A stretch of 64,000 nucleotides of DNA from Branchiostoma floridae (taxonomy: Eukaryota; Chordata; Leptocardii; Amphioxiformes; Branchiostomatidae): the NCBI RefSeq assembly GCF_000003815.2, contig NC_049987.1, positions 18,878,383-18,942,382 on the forward strand. Reading direction: 5' to 3'. The notes under the pieces were generated by a model, which worked only from the letters and a program-made list of their open reading frames with translations, did no database searches and was not told the origin of the DNA. Shown in pieces: positions 24,000-35,011 of the stretch (its first letter is position 1; each line of letters opens with the position of its first letter). The translations under genes were made by a program, and so were the position numbers.

Positions 24000-24840
24000 G
24001 TAACTTGGCTCACATGTAGCATTCTTGCTTGCAAACGATCTGTAAGTTGTTGACATCAGTTTGGGGTTACTTCAGTTTAGGTCATTGCTATTGGTGAGGT
24101 TCAAACAGTAACGTTTATTCAAATTGACCTGCCCAACAGTTCACATTTTTGAAGTTTAAAATTATTTAATACAATCAAAAGGAAAGGTGATCTGATTCAG
24201 TAAGATTTCAAAATTCCAAAATAGGCGCCAACAAAATTGTCACCGCTGAAAACAAATTATCAACAACAAATGTGGACAGGTGTTGTGTTAGCAACGGTTA
24301 CGTCTTGTTATTTTTATAGACAAGTGCCAAAGAAAGTAGTTGGTCACGCATTTATGATATTTATACAAACATCATGAAATAAGAAAGTGATAGCAACAAC
24401 CACTGAGTGATGTGACAAGACTGGGACCTTCCATTTTTCTAGGGAGTTGTAAGATGAGTGTGTGTGAGTGTGTGTGTAACAAAAATCATAAAGTTTACAC
24501 ATGGGAACCAGCAAATAACGAACCATACCGTGTTAACTTTCAATCCTTCTTTTAAAGGATCATGCTTTCCTCAAAGTTATTTGATGAAGCGAATCCGTGC
24601 AAATAGCCCATACAGAACTTAAAGAACTTAGCTACATTTTATCGCATTTAAGCCGAAAACGAACTACATATGGAAATAGACCTATCCCGATCAGAACTAG
24701 TTCTACAAATTAGGTATGAGAAATGTAATATAACATATGGGATATAGTGGTGCAATCAACTAGAAAGCTGGTACATTTCATCCTTTTACTTTGCATTTCC
24801 ACCTCTAGCAATTACATCTGCTCCCCAGACATGACGTCAC
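24000..24840. other. No gene recognised
   Basis: A/T-rich, with a short TG-rich stretch near 24456. No supported coding region. Confidence 0.45.
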
Positions 24841-24937
24841 CTCTGCGTTGTTGCCATTGGACCAGGACGGAGGCCACGGTCGCATCCATGACAAATGTTC
24901 TTCCCTTGACAAATCAACCACTTTGACAGACAAGACC
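24841..24937 (-). CDS. Possible early exon with start codon, unidentified gene
   Basis: On the minus strand a good acceptor (TTTCACTACAG) precedes a 97-base stretch ending at GCAGAG/GTGACG. An ATG at 24889 in good context (GTCATGG) opens 16 codons plus one base, beginning MDATVASVLVQWQQR, with an in-frame stop upstream. Together with the promoter and donor at 25609-25705 this could be the second exon of a gene running left. No downstream exon was found, so the call is weak. Confidence 0.3.
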
Positions 24938-25044
24938 CTGTAGTGAAAGGTGCAGAAAAAGCTGTTGCTTTTTTTAGATTATACAGTTGCCTATTGCTAG
25001 GTCAGCACACGCATTTACTATGCTGGAGTGTTCGAATTGCTCTA

Positions 25045-25255
25045 AGCACGTGACCTTGCGGAAGTTTGACGTGAACAAAAGGTCAAAGGTGATTGGAAGT
25101 TGGTATCGACCCCCATCAGATTTAACAGTCAGCGTACATGCCAGGCTGAAGTATTCAGATTGTTCACCTTACAGCTTACAGAAGGGTGACGTGTGCAAAA
25201 GGTCAAAGGTGTTTGGAAGTGGGTATCGTCCTCCGCCCTTTCAAATTTCCCGGAT
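25045..25255. repeat. 120-bp tandem duplication carrying DR1-like sites
   Basis: Two copies, each with ACGTG, CAAAAGGTCAAAGGTG, TTGGAAGT and GGTATCG. Each contains AGGTCAAAGGTG (25080 and 25200), matching a direct repeat of nuclear-receptor half-sites with one-base spacing. A 90-codon plus-strand frame spans both copies, but this follows from the duplication and is not evidence of coding. Confidence 0.7.
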
Positions 25256-25608
25256 GTAGAAAGCTTTTTTACGCCTCTCGTGAAATAATCATGTTCCGTA
25301 TCTTGGATCGTTATCTGTCCGCCAAACATGTTATTTCGCTTGAATGGCCTGCCGCAGTAGTTTGACCTTCGTTATTTTGATAGCTCATAAGAAGGTAGTT
25401 CTGACCCTTTAGTACGTGGGCGTGGGAATTTAGAGTTGAGAAAAAGCGGCAGGTACTAATTCACAACGTAAATATGTGCATGGCACCATTACTCAATAAC
25501 CGGTATAGATCTAACGACATGCATACAGTTCAGATGAAAACTCAGATGTTGGCGGAATCCATAGTTGCAAAGTTTGAGCTTTGTTTCAACCCAAACAAAA
25601 ACACTCAC

Positions 25609-25705
25609 CATGAACATTCGGTCGATCTCGTAAACCTTCGTCAGATGTCTGATTCACCGCGCTGAACTTCCGGAAGTCGGAAGTGTCATGACGTCAGAAG
25701 TGAAT
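25609..25705 (-). promoter_or_regulatory. ETS and CRE promoter with a candidate leader exon
   Basis: TTCCGGAAGT at 25668, a second GGAAGT immediately right, and TGACGTCA at 25689-25696 form a compact ETS/CRE promoter cluster. On the minus strand about 50 bases downstream is a good splice donor (TTCATG/GTGAGT, exon ending 25609). These features fit a transcription start near 25660 on the minus strand. The identity of the gene is unknown. Confidence 0.4.
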
Positions 25706-26174
25706 CAAAAGTGGCGGGAAGTCCGAATCTACCACATACAGTTCAGTTCAGTTCAACATGCAGACACTATGGTAGATGATGTACTTCCTCTGATAGATAT
25801 ACCAATTATAGGATCAGCTACGATCTATGCACTATTCATGCCGCCCGATGCAACATTGAACAAATCGCACCTTGAGGTATTGATTTTGTGAAGAGGCAGT
25901 CAATCAATTTCACAGCACGCACTATCGCTGATGTGTTTTGCCTTTGTAAATAGTTTTACGTGTGAGATCACTACTCGGAGGTGTATTACTACTCTCTAAG
26001 CAGATCCTACGTTAGCATATATAATATAATTTTTTTAGTATCAAAAGCTGGCAAAGGAGTGAAGCCGACCTAGGAGAGTGTATGGCTACCGGAACTATCA
26101 TACTGTAAACGCTATAGGCAAAATCTTATATATGTAGCTCTGGTATATGTACAATATTATAGAAACAATTATGT

Positions 26175-26175
<1 letters not shown>

Positions 26176-26246
<71 letters not shown>

Positions 26247-26262
26247 ATTATATTATATTATA
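26176..26262. repeat. TA microsatellite
   Basis: (TA)n with interruptions at the right end (TATATTA). Confidence 0.95.
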
Positions 26263-26743
26263 TACTCGAATGCACGTGATATGACCCAATACACGTATTA
26301 AGAAGAGTAGGGATGGCCTAGTGTGATTGGTTGAAAACGAAAACCAGAGCGAGGCCGACCTTGCACTACAACTTAATGGACGAAAAAAATCATGGTTAAC
26401 ACGAGGATAACTACTATGCCTTACATGCTTTACGTGAAGGTGGGAAATATCACTACACAGAGAACTAACAGCAGAAGACGCTCGTTCAACACGAATCACC
26501 TATCATCTCCGATATAGTCTGCTTATTTGTGTAGTCTTCTCTCGCTCAGGGTTTGAGAAGAAACAGTCGCAAGACGAGGAATGAGTATTTAGACACATTT
26601 GTGTCAAGCTGTCTTCGTGTTATTGATGGTGGATGCAACTTGAGCACCGCTTTCTGTAGGGTGATGTTTGACAGTCTGTCGCTCAGAAATGAAAACAAAT
26701 ATATTACGAAAGTTCACTGAAAGACGTTGTCTCATTTCTAATC

Positions 26744-26904
26744 GTTGTAAAGCACTGATGTATAGGGCTTCTTTGATCCCTCTAGCGAAACAACATATTC
26801 ACATAGAATCACCACGTCATTCGGTCTCACTGGTCACTTGGAAATAGAGCCAGACTTTTTCGCTAGAGGGACCAAAGAAGCCATCTACATCAAAGCTTTA
26901 CAAC
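26744..26904. mobile_element. MITE of 161 bp with long inverted repeats
   Basis: Left GTTGTAAAGCACTGATGTAT then GGGCTTCTTTGATCCCTCTA; the right arm is the near reverse complement, ending AAGCTTTACAAC. Arms of about 50 bases, central spacer about 60 bases. Confidence 0.8.
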
Positions 26905-27134
26905 CATCCCTGAACATAGACGATGGGCGCTATAGACTTCATGCAACCTTTGATCCACTGCTTACTGAGTCACGTGTTCTATCTGCATAACGTGACGTCA
27001 TGGCAGCAGTGGATTGCTCGTTCCTTAACAAAGACTGATGCTGTTCAGTCAAAAATTTGGGCGAGTCGAATTTTTGTGTTGGATATTACAGTTAAGCTAG
27101 TTCAATAAATATAACTTTCTTGGCGAAGGTCTTA

Positions 27135-27535
27135 AACACATGCATCCCCAAAAAGCCACTAAGCCACAAACGTACTTTACCTGAACATTCCAGAACAGAA
27201 TTGTTTATGTCGTTGTAAAGTTAACTCAAATAAAGACAAAAATGCATCACCGAAAAGTCTTAGCCCAAAACTAACTTTACCCCAACATTGCGGAACTGAA
27301 ATAGTTTATATCCTTGTATAGTTAGCTCAAATAAAGACAAAAATACGTCTTTGCCAAAAACTCAATAGCTTAGCCACTACAGTACGGACCTGAAATAGTT
27401 TATGTCGTTGTAAACTTAGCTCAGATAAAGATAAAAATGCATCCCCAAGAAGACTAAGCCAAAAACTCACTTTACTCCATTCTACCAGGACTGAAATAGT
27501 TTACAGACTTCTAAATATAGCACGGGTAAAGACTG
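27135..27535. repeat. Four degenerate tandem units of about 100 bp
   Basis: Each unit has GAACTGAAATAGTTTATGTC or a variant, then GTTAGCTCAAATAAAGACAA, an AAATGCATC-type block, AAGCC and ACTTTACC. Units begin at about 27195, 27293, 27390 and 27488, with a partial one before. Confidence 0.8.
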
Positions 27536-27539
27536 TACC

Positions 27540-29750
27540 CATCTTGAAATGGGGTCTTACATCTGGAGACCATTCTTTCCCCAAGGCATCAATGAAATCT
27601 AAGCTTCTTTTCACGAAATTTGAACTAAAATCCTATTCCCATAACATGTGACTAAATCATACTACGGGGTTGCGGTTGGCTGTGGTCTCGGTGGGGTCAC
27701 GGTCAAAGGTCAAAGAGGTCACGACCTGATACATTGATACGTCAACTATTCCTACTATGGTCATTTATCTAACTGACGTGTCATACATGTGCTATATGTA
27801 CCCTTCAAACTTATATGTGAACTTTTAACCTTTTTGTTTTGTCAGTTTTTGGTTGCTTCTCCTTAGAATAACTTTGTACGATCCTTCTCGTAAAAAGAAT
27901 AGGAACATAAACACAGAGTATACCAATTAGAAACATACACGGACGGGTTTTTCTAATATTGCAAGGTTTGATTTTTTTAACACAATAGTGAATGTTCAAA
28001 AGCCTTGACGTACCAAATATTACTTATATAAATAATGCGTCGTGTGTCGTGCCTTACTGCTGCAACGATTTTGAATACTAGTACTCTGCAGCTGCAACCA
28101 GTCTTTCTTCAATTCTTTCCATCTTGTTTTCTGCGTGCCCCCTTAGCTCCTTTGATTTTCTGACTGACCGCAGCGGTCAAAGCCCTGTATCTTTGAGGTC
28201 TGCCTGCCCTTTCAGGATTTGTTGATAGTGGATCTTAGGTTGACATCAACTTTCCCAACCGGGGCCCGATAGGAAACTGATAAACTAACTTGTTTTAGAG
28301 TGACATAGTACTCTTTTACAGAGAACGTCTAAGATTGGCCTGTGTAACGGTCAAGATTCTACCCTTACACAGGGGTGTTAATCTAGACCGGGGGTAAACT
28401 GGACTGCTACACCGGATAAGTCCCGGATGTAACAGGTTTTCCAATCTCTGACGATCAAAGCATGCTGGGAGATTAACAGCTTTAGCTTTACCCTTTGCAT
28501 GTCCCGATGTTTTTTTGGCGTCGACCTATTTTCTTTAAGTACTTTGAACGACGCTGGCACATGTGAAATAAATTCCACCGCTTCTAAATATTATCACAAG
28601 TAATCAGAGGGTGAGTGAGCTGAAGGTCATGGTAAGTGTTCTCAAGGTCACGGTTAGACAGTCATCACAGCAACAGCTGTCGATGGCCATGTAAGCTGTG
28701 CGCCAAGGAGGGCCATAATTTCCCCGTGAGCAATTCATTATCTACGAAGTCATCGTTCAATAATGTCTGGGGCGAAATAGTTTCCTCGCGATTTCAGGGG
28801 CTCGTTCAGTTGGTAGGATGTTTCTCGCACAAAAATGTATTTTTTGTGGAGAATATAAAAGCTGCGATATTCTGTCTGTAAAGGCTGTTGTTTGGGGGGG
28901 CTTTCTTTTGCATCTTACGAAATTTGTTTTTAAATCTGATCAAGTTATATTAAAGATTCACTACTTGCGAAAATCGTACAGTTGAATAATTCAACATGCA
29001 CCCATCGGGGACAGCGGCAGGTATTGACTTCTGAGCACCTTTGACCTACTTCTGACGTCACACATCCCGAGGATCAATGCGCGTCAAGAAAATGGTTCGA
29101 TGAAGACCGAAATAAAATAACACGATCGAAAAATCGGTACGCCATGCCCTTGTTTTGGATTGAGGTCAAAAACTCTATGTTTCGTTCCCAAACAGTTTAG
29201 CTTTCAATCTTTTTTTTTTTTAATTTTCCTTATTGGGAACGATTGATATAAAAAAATTGCCAATTGACAAACGATATAAATAACTAATAAAATGCCTAAA
29301 AGAAACAACATCAATGTTTCTTAACGGTCCCAAAATCTTATCACCAACAGCGGTGATTCCACACTGAAAACTAGTCTAGATAGCCATGTTCTTAATTTCC
29401 CCTGACAAGGATTGAGATTTCGAACTATAACGTCCTTAGATTGGTACGGGAATCTTCGACAACCTGAAAGCAATTTTGTGACGCCAAATTTATCAGTTGC
29501 CCGCAGTTGGGGCCAGGCGGTTATGGTGTCCATGGGGTGCTTGGTGGTTTTTACGATACAGCGTGAGATGGGTCGATGGTGTGCAATCTATCCGTTTGAT
29601 CGGGAGCTTGACCTTGACTTTGGGTCAGACCACTGCCGGGCGCCCCCCAGGACACTAGCCCCAGAGTCTGACCGGCAACTGCGGTCAATAATTACTTATC
29701 TCTTCGGTGAACTGTTTGGAATGATAGGTCACTAACCATACTCCTCTAGA
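27540..29750. other. No gene recognised
   Basis: Open frames up to 107 codons (29412-29735, plus) show no domain. A GGTCACGGTCAAAGGTCAAA run at about 27696 holds nuclear-receptor-like half-sites. Nothing else stands out. Confidence 0.4.
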
Positions 29751-29760
29751 GCAAAGAAAC

Positions 29761-30128
29761 TGCCAATTTTGTAGTGCAAGTAAAGTAGAATATGAAGTAC
29801 ATTTTATGGCTTGTCCTTTGCATGATAGAAACATTCTATTTCACCATGTGTTAAGTAAATATACCCACTTCAGATACTTGAAAAGTAAAGAGAAATGTCT
29901 ATTCCTGACAGCCTTTGATAAACCAACTCTAACCAACCATAAAACTAGCCACATCCATGCAATTACCAATATGTTGAGAAGCGAGAGGAAGTCGAATGTC
30001 CTGGAATAGATTAGACACATGTATGCACATATAGGTGTGTGAGCTTGTTTCCATTGTTACATGTGTGTGGTTGTTACCATGTGACCTGCACTTGGCCCAG
30101 TGGGGCAAAAAATGTGCAATAAAGGTCT
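29761..30128 (+). mobile_element. LINE 3' end, truncated
   Basis: The plus frame from 29761 to 30009 begins with the zinc-knuckle CQFCSASK and continues to HFMAC, the CxxC...HxxxxC motif found at the C-terminus of many non-LTR retrotransposon ORF2 proteins. It parallels the frame at 43931-44512 (CQFCDLQH, HFILHC). The 3' noncoding tail matches too: GTGACCTGCACTTGGCCCAG and AATAAAGGTCTT here against GTGACCTGTACCTAGCCC and AATAAAGGTCTTTC there. Endonuclease and polymerase domains are absent, so it cannot move on its own. Confidence 0.75.
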
Positions 30129-30319
30129 TCATCTATATAGTAACTGCATTTCCAGCCTTCATTTCACCCGTATACGGTGTTAGCTATATAGTCTCAAGCG
30201 TTCGTTTTGTCTGATAGTTTGTGGATTTGAACTGCGTTGAATATATGTCCACTAACGTTGAATGTATAAGGGTAGTTATATGGAGTCCTGATATGAGAAG
30301 TTCTTTTCATTTATTCGTC

Positions 30320-30530
30320 CAGTATAAATGCAGAAACTTTCGCGGTGTATAATGTTCGCGGTTTTCGCGGCGGCCACTTCACCGCGAATTTAAAACCACC
30401 GCGAACATTTTCCATAAGAGAAAGAGACTACAGTGCATGTTGCTACCGCGAAATTAAAACCACCGCGAAAAGTCCATTTCCCGCTAAACCGCGAAATTAA
30501 ATCTCCGCGAACTTAAATGCATTTACAGTA
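30320..30530. mobile_element. CGCGGT-family MITE, full-length
   Basis: About 211 bases in the opposite orientation to the 9789 copy, from CAGTATAAATGCAGAAAC to AAATGCATTTACAGTA. Interior TTCGCGG and ACCGCGAA blocks as in the other copies. Confidence 0.85.
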
Positions 30531-30587
30531 TTTGAAAATGGAGCTGTGCCGACTTGTCATTCTGGTGTTAGTAATGTACTCGTATAT

Positions 30588-30725
30588 GTGAGGTTGGTAG
30601 CAATGTGTATGTGAGGTTGTCAGTAATATATGTGTCAGGTTGTCAGTAATATATGTGTCAGGTTGTCAGTAATATATGTGTCAGGTTGTCAGTAATATAT
30701 GTGTCAGGTTGTAAGTAATATTCAA
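30588..30725. repeat. 23-bp minisatellite
   Basis: About five tandem copies of GTGTCAGGTTGTCAGTAATA(TAT), the middle three identical and the flanking ones degenerate. Confidence 0.9.
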
Positions 30726-30810
30726 TAATGTATATGTCGGTTTGGAAGTAATATTTTGTCAGGTTCGTTGATGAAGGTATATTACTTTAAGGAATATGAT
30801 CCGCCAAACA

Positions 30811-30965
30811 GCAATTACTCAAGCAACTGGATATGATTTTTTTTTACAGTCTGCCTTTAGAAGTAGCATCCACTGTCTTTCAGTGTCACTGACTAGAGGT
30901 AATGAATGTTATTTAAAAAGTCTGACCGTTTCCAAAATCATATTCAACTGCTTTAGTAATTGATA
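30811..30965. mobile_element. MITE with AATTACTCAAGCAACTGG ends
   Basis: Left end CAATTACTCAAGCAACTGGA, then ATGATTT; the right end is the diverged reverse complement (AAATCATATTCAACTGCTTT, AGTAATTG). The right-end block with GTCTGACCGTTTCCAAAA recurs at 43787 and, diverged, at 10008, so the family is dispersed. Confidence 0.65.
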
Positions 30966-31377
30966 TTTGGCGTGTATGCCAGGTTATATCATCAAAGGTA
31001 AGATGCATATTAGGTTGCGGGTGACTCAACATTACGTCAATGCAAACACGAAAACATATGAATTTTACAATATGGAGAGACCATAGCATTGCTATGTCAT
31101 AGATTTTATAACGTTGAGGCTCCAGGTATAGTCAGGGACTGCATGTATTTATTGTTTGTACCGCTAGATGTCGCCGTGATGATGGGGCAATGGCGACCTC
31201 CTTGCAGCTGCAGCTGTTGCAAACATAACTGCAGTCGAAAAACATTTTGTAGCAAAAACAATAAGCCAATAAAATCGCAAAATCACATAGATGACGCCAT
31301 TACGTCATAATGACACCAAAATTGTTGTAGAAAATTACATGACTTGATTGGATAGCTTCAAACCTCGCTTATACGTG

Positions 31378-31556
31378 TTTGCTGTGTGGTTAGTATCTAG
31401 GTTGCGTGTGCAATGAAATTAATTTGAGCTGTATGATTTCTGTATTGCCCAGACTAATATGAATCTATATCTAGCTATAGCACGACAGGACAGATTTGAT
31501 TGACGTGGGATGATTGTCTAGCGCCCTATTTTGTACAATCACGTGTCCAATTGTTC
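31378..31556 (+). repeat. Duplicated segment, second copy at 32759-32922
   Basis: Both copies share GCTGTATGATTTCTGTATTG, CCCAGACTA, GCACGACAGGACAGATTTG and CCTATTTTGTACAATCAC in order. The second copy ends about 370 bases before the NHL gene start codon. The duplication may carry upstream regulatory sequence. Confidence 0.8.
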
Positions 31557-31872
31557 AAAAGTTAGGCCATATGGATGACCAAGGCAAGGACGTTCTATAT
31601 AACGTCCTTGGGATGACATCTCAGCGCGCATCAATTTTCGGTCATTTCCAAAAAGCATTCGACCATACTGTAAAACGTACAGAGCAGCTACATAATGAGA
31701 TATGTATGCCGTTAGTTGCAAAAAATATGGAAAGTGGCTATAGTACTAATGCCGCTGAATGCCAGAGTCAATCCAAAAGATGAAAAAGAAGATGAGAAGG
31801 AACAAGCTGGTGTGTTACGCCGAAGGGTGGTTATACCAGCTATATAGATACAGAAAAATAAAGAATCTAGGA

Positions 31873-32166
31873 TATAGATGAATTCTTGTACACAACTAGG
31901 TTAAACTTACTTGCTTACGTTTCTGTGTCTATCAGACACCTTCCTCAGAGCTTCTGACTGGAGTTCTGCTTCTCACCGCTATATGTAGCCGATGTAGGTG
32001 GCGCTTTCTCCGCGAGAACACTATCCCAAACGTGGCAAAGTTTGTATCCCCCCTCGTCCTGATTCATCACTGGGGTTGACTTTCTTAACCTCTAAATAGT
32101 TCTGAGGAAGGCACCGAAACGTAAGCAAGTGAGTTTAACCTGGTTGTGTACAAGAATTCATCTATA
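31873..32166. mobile_element. Long-TIR MITE, 294 bp
   Basis: Arms of about 75 bases: left TATAGATGAATTCTTGTACA continuing to TTGCTTACGTTTC and CCTTCCTCAGA; the right arm is the reverse complement, ending TACAAGAATTCATCTATA. The central spacer is about 145 bases. Confidence 0.85.
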
Positions 32167-32484
32167 TTCTACCAACCTGATAAAATTATTTTCGGAATAA
32201 ATAATCTATTGTTTAGTATACCATAATCTATGTGTTCAGTCATTTGTTCAACCTTCCTTTCAACTTGTAATGAAGGTACTTTTGCTCTATCAAACTTCTT
32301 TTCTATTCGCACGCTCGCACCATTTTATGGATTCTCAGAGGATAGTATCCACATATATAATCAAATCAACATGGTCTAACTGAAAAATTAGTTTTTGTCG
32401 CAAAAAAAAGGCTTCCGCAAATAAAATCACAAAATTGCATAAATGCCCTTATTACGTCATAATGATGCAAAGTTGCGATTTGAC

Positions 32485-32600
32485 CTCGCATGTAGCTAGA
32501 TATGCAAAGGTTAGGTGTGACGGGTCGTTCAGTGTAATATAACCAGATGCTGCCGCGCCGCGTGCCTGTAAAGATACACCAAAAAGCGGCAATACCTGCT
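32485..32600 (+). repeat. Direct repeat left of the NHL gene (partner 37480-37610)
   Basis: Shares GCAAAGGTTAGGTGTGAC, GGTCGTTCAG, AATATAACCAG, TGCTGCC and GGCAATACC with 37485-37610 in the same order and orientation. The pair brackets the NHL gene. Confidence 0.75.
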
Positions 32601-33291
32601 GTATAGCTATAAAACAAAAGCAGGCTTAAATGTATTATTAAGTATTATTTTCTTGCATATACCGCCTGATCCAGCAATGTATTCTCTCATGAATCCTTAC
32701 CCTACGTACGTTTTTCTTAGCTGTTTTTTCTCATTCAACTTCTTATTTCGAATATTCTGCTGCGTGGCTATTTTCTAGGCTTTGTGTGCAATGCAATTAA
32801 TCTAAGCTGTATGATTTCTGTATTGCCCAGACTATCTAAATCTATCAAGCACGACAGGACAGATTTGGTTGACGTGTGTTGATTGTCTGTCGGCCTATTT
32901 TGTACAATCACGCGTTCACATTACTGGATTTCAAGGACGCAGCATATTACACCAGACCACAGAATCACAAGAGAGACTTGCGCAGTGTTGCACGCCAAGA
33001 GGTAGCCGCCTTCACAGGAAAAGGAACTTTAGATGGTAGCAAAGAGCTACATGACGAGCGTCGCTGGTGGTGTACATTTGGCAAACGGAAACCACATATA
33101 CAGACTTGCCTAGTATCCTTGTCTCAGCTGATTTTACTACATAAACTGGGTATCACCATCGCCATTCGGACCAAATACTGGTAGATTACGGCCGATCTAC
33201 AAACTGTAAAGCGAATTACTGTCCTGACCGTCCATACTTTAGACCATTTTAAATACGTCCTCTTACACTTCTACCAGATTCTTAGAACACA

Positions 33292-34657
33292 ATGAGTTGC
33301 ATCCCTGAAAGCGACGGAGAACGTTCGACGCTACCGACAACGTGCCATACGAACATTGGCAAAGCTGAAATGAACCGAACTTACGCTGAAAACCTTCCCA
33401 CTGAATCAGAAGACTGCCCGTCGAAAGACATTTACAATACTGACAGACAAGAAGAGGAGAATGCTGTGAAATACCAGTTGGAGAGTACATGTCGTGAAGA
33501 AGCTTCAGCCGCTCTTGACCAGCGTGGTGAAGATGTCGATGGTGCCAATACAAATGACGAAGCTGTAGAAATCAACGAAGTCAGTTCAGACATCGAAGCA
33601 AAAGGCTTAGTCCAAGATGACATCCGACTTGAGACTGCCATCAACCCACTGGAAGACGTTGAAAACTCGGACAATGAGATGGCAACTCACGAAGAACCTA
33701 ACCTCAATGACGGAGAGTGTATCCGCCCGTATGCAGTCGCTAATCAATTTGATGGCCACAGCGACAGAGAGAATGGCCGACAAGGAGGTGTCTTTTCCAT
33801 CCAGCCCTACGCTGTTGTGTACGAAGAAGACGATGAGCCTAGCGCAGAAACAACAAGTCCTCCGTCTGACGAAACCCACAGCTGCAGTGGACAACAAGGC
33901 ACATTTTCAAACGCCGGTAAGCTCAACTCCCATGTACGTAATACACTAGCTTTACTGTCGAGGATGCTACACGATGCAATTAATGGCCTATAACAGAATA
34001 AGTAACAAAATTATTACACGAAATGTTATTGGTAGAAATGGCTGAAGGAGGAGGCAATTGTACAATAAGTTTTAAGCCTTAAAGCGCTATCTCGTTGGAC
34101 TGCGGTACAGTGGCGGTGCGTTGGTGTCTACCACTGTATCAAGAACAGGCGCCGCGGTGCCGGCAACAGGTGCCAACGAACGCCAATACGCCGCCTGAAA
34201 TGGCTAAACAAAACTTGCATCCACTTGTTCGTTCGCATGTATAGATGATGTGGACCTTACGAAAGTCGCTGTGCTTTTGTTGCGCCAAAATTACTGTCAT
34301 ATTTGATGCCACTTGCAGCACCAAGGACAGGACCCCCATATCCTTTACCTAAATCTACAGAGATGTAGTGTACCTTGTGCAATTCGCTGTACTTTCTCTG
34401 TGTCGATAAAGATTCTCATGTTGGATGCCACTTTTAGCACGTAGGACAGGACCCCTATATCGTTCACGTCAAAGTGGTAGGCAAGCATTACCTGTATCCG
34501 ATTGTTTGCTGGTATGTATAGATGTAGTGGACCTTTATGAAATTGTCTGTACCTTTGTTGTGTCAGTAAAGATTGCCATACTGGATACCAAGTTCAGTAC
34601 TCCTATATTCTACACCTTGATTTTGTCAGGCAAACATCAACTGTATCCACTTGTATG

Positions 34658-34691
<34 letters not shown>

Positions 34692-34957
34692 TGTATGTTT
34701 GTATGTATAGATGTAGTGGGCCTTTCTAAAATCGCTGTACGTTTGCTGTGTCGATAAAGATTGTCATATTGGATATCACTTTCAGCACCTATCTATCCTG
34801 CACCTCCATGTCGTCAGGCGTGTATTATCGGCGTGAGTGTGGCGGTGGTGGTCACCATGCTTGGGTTAACAGCTGCTGTGCTTGCTACGTTCATACCAGC
34901 GATGCAAGTAAGCTACATGAAAAAGGCAAGTGGCAACGTTACATGTACATTTACAAA

Positions 34958-35011
<54 letters not shown>

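Noticed and set aside
29412..29735. 107-codon plus-strand frame
   Set aside because: No domain, splice pattern or start context; composition is mixed and it is not repeated.
30588..30725. CRISPR-like array
   Set aside because: Units are contiguous 23-base repeats without unique spacers; a minisatellite in a eukaryotic genome.
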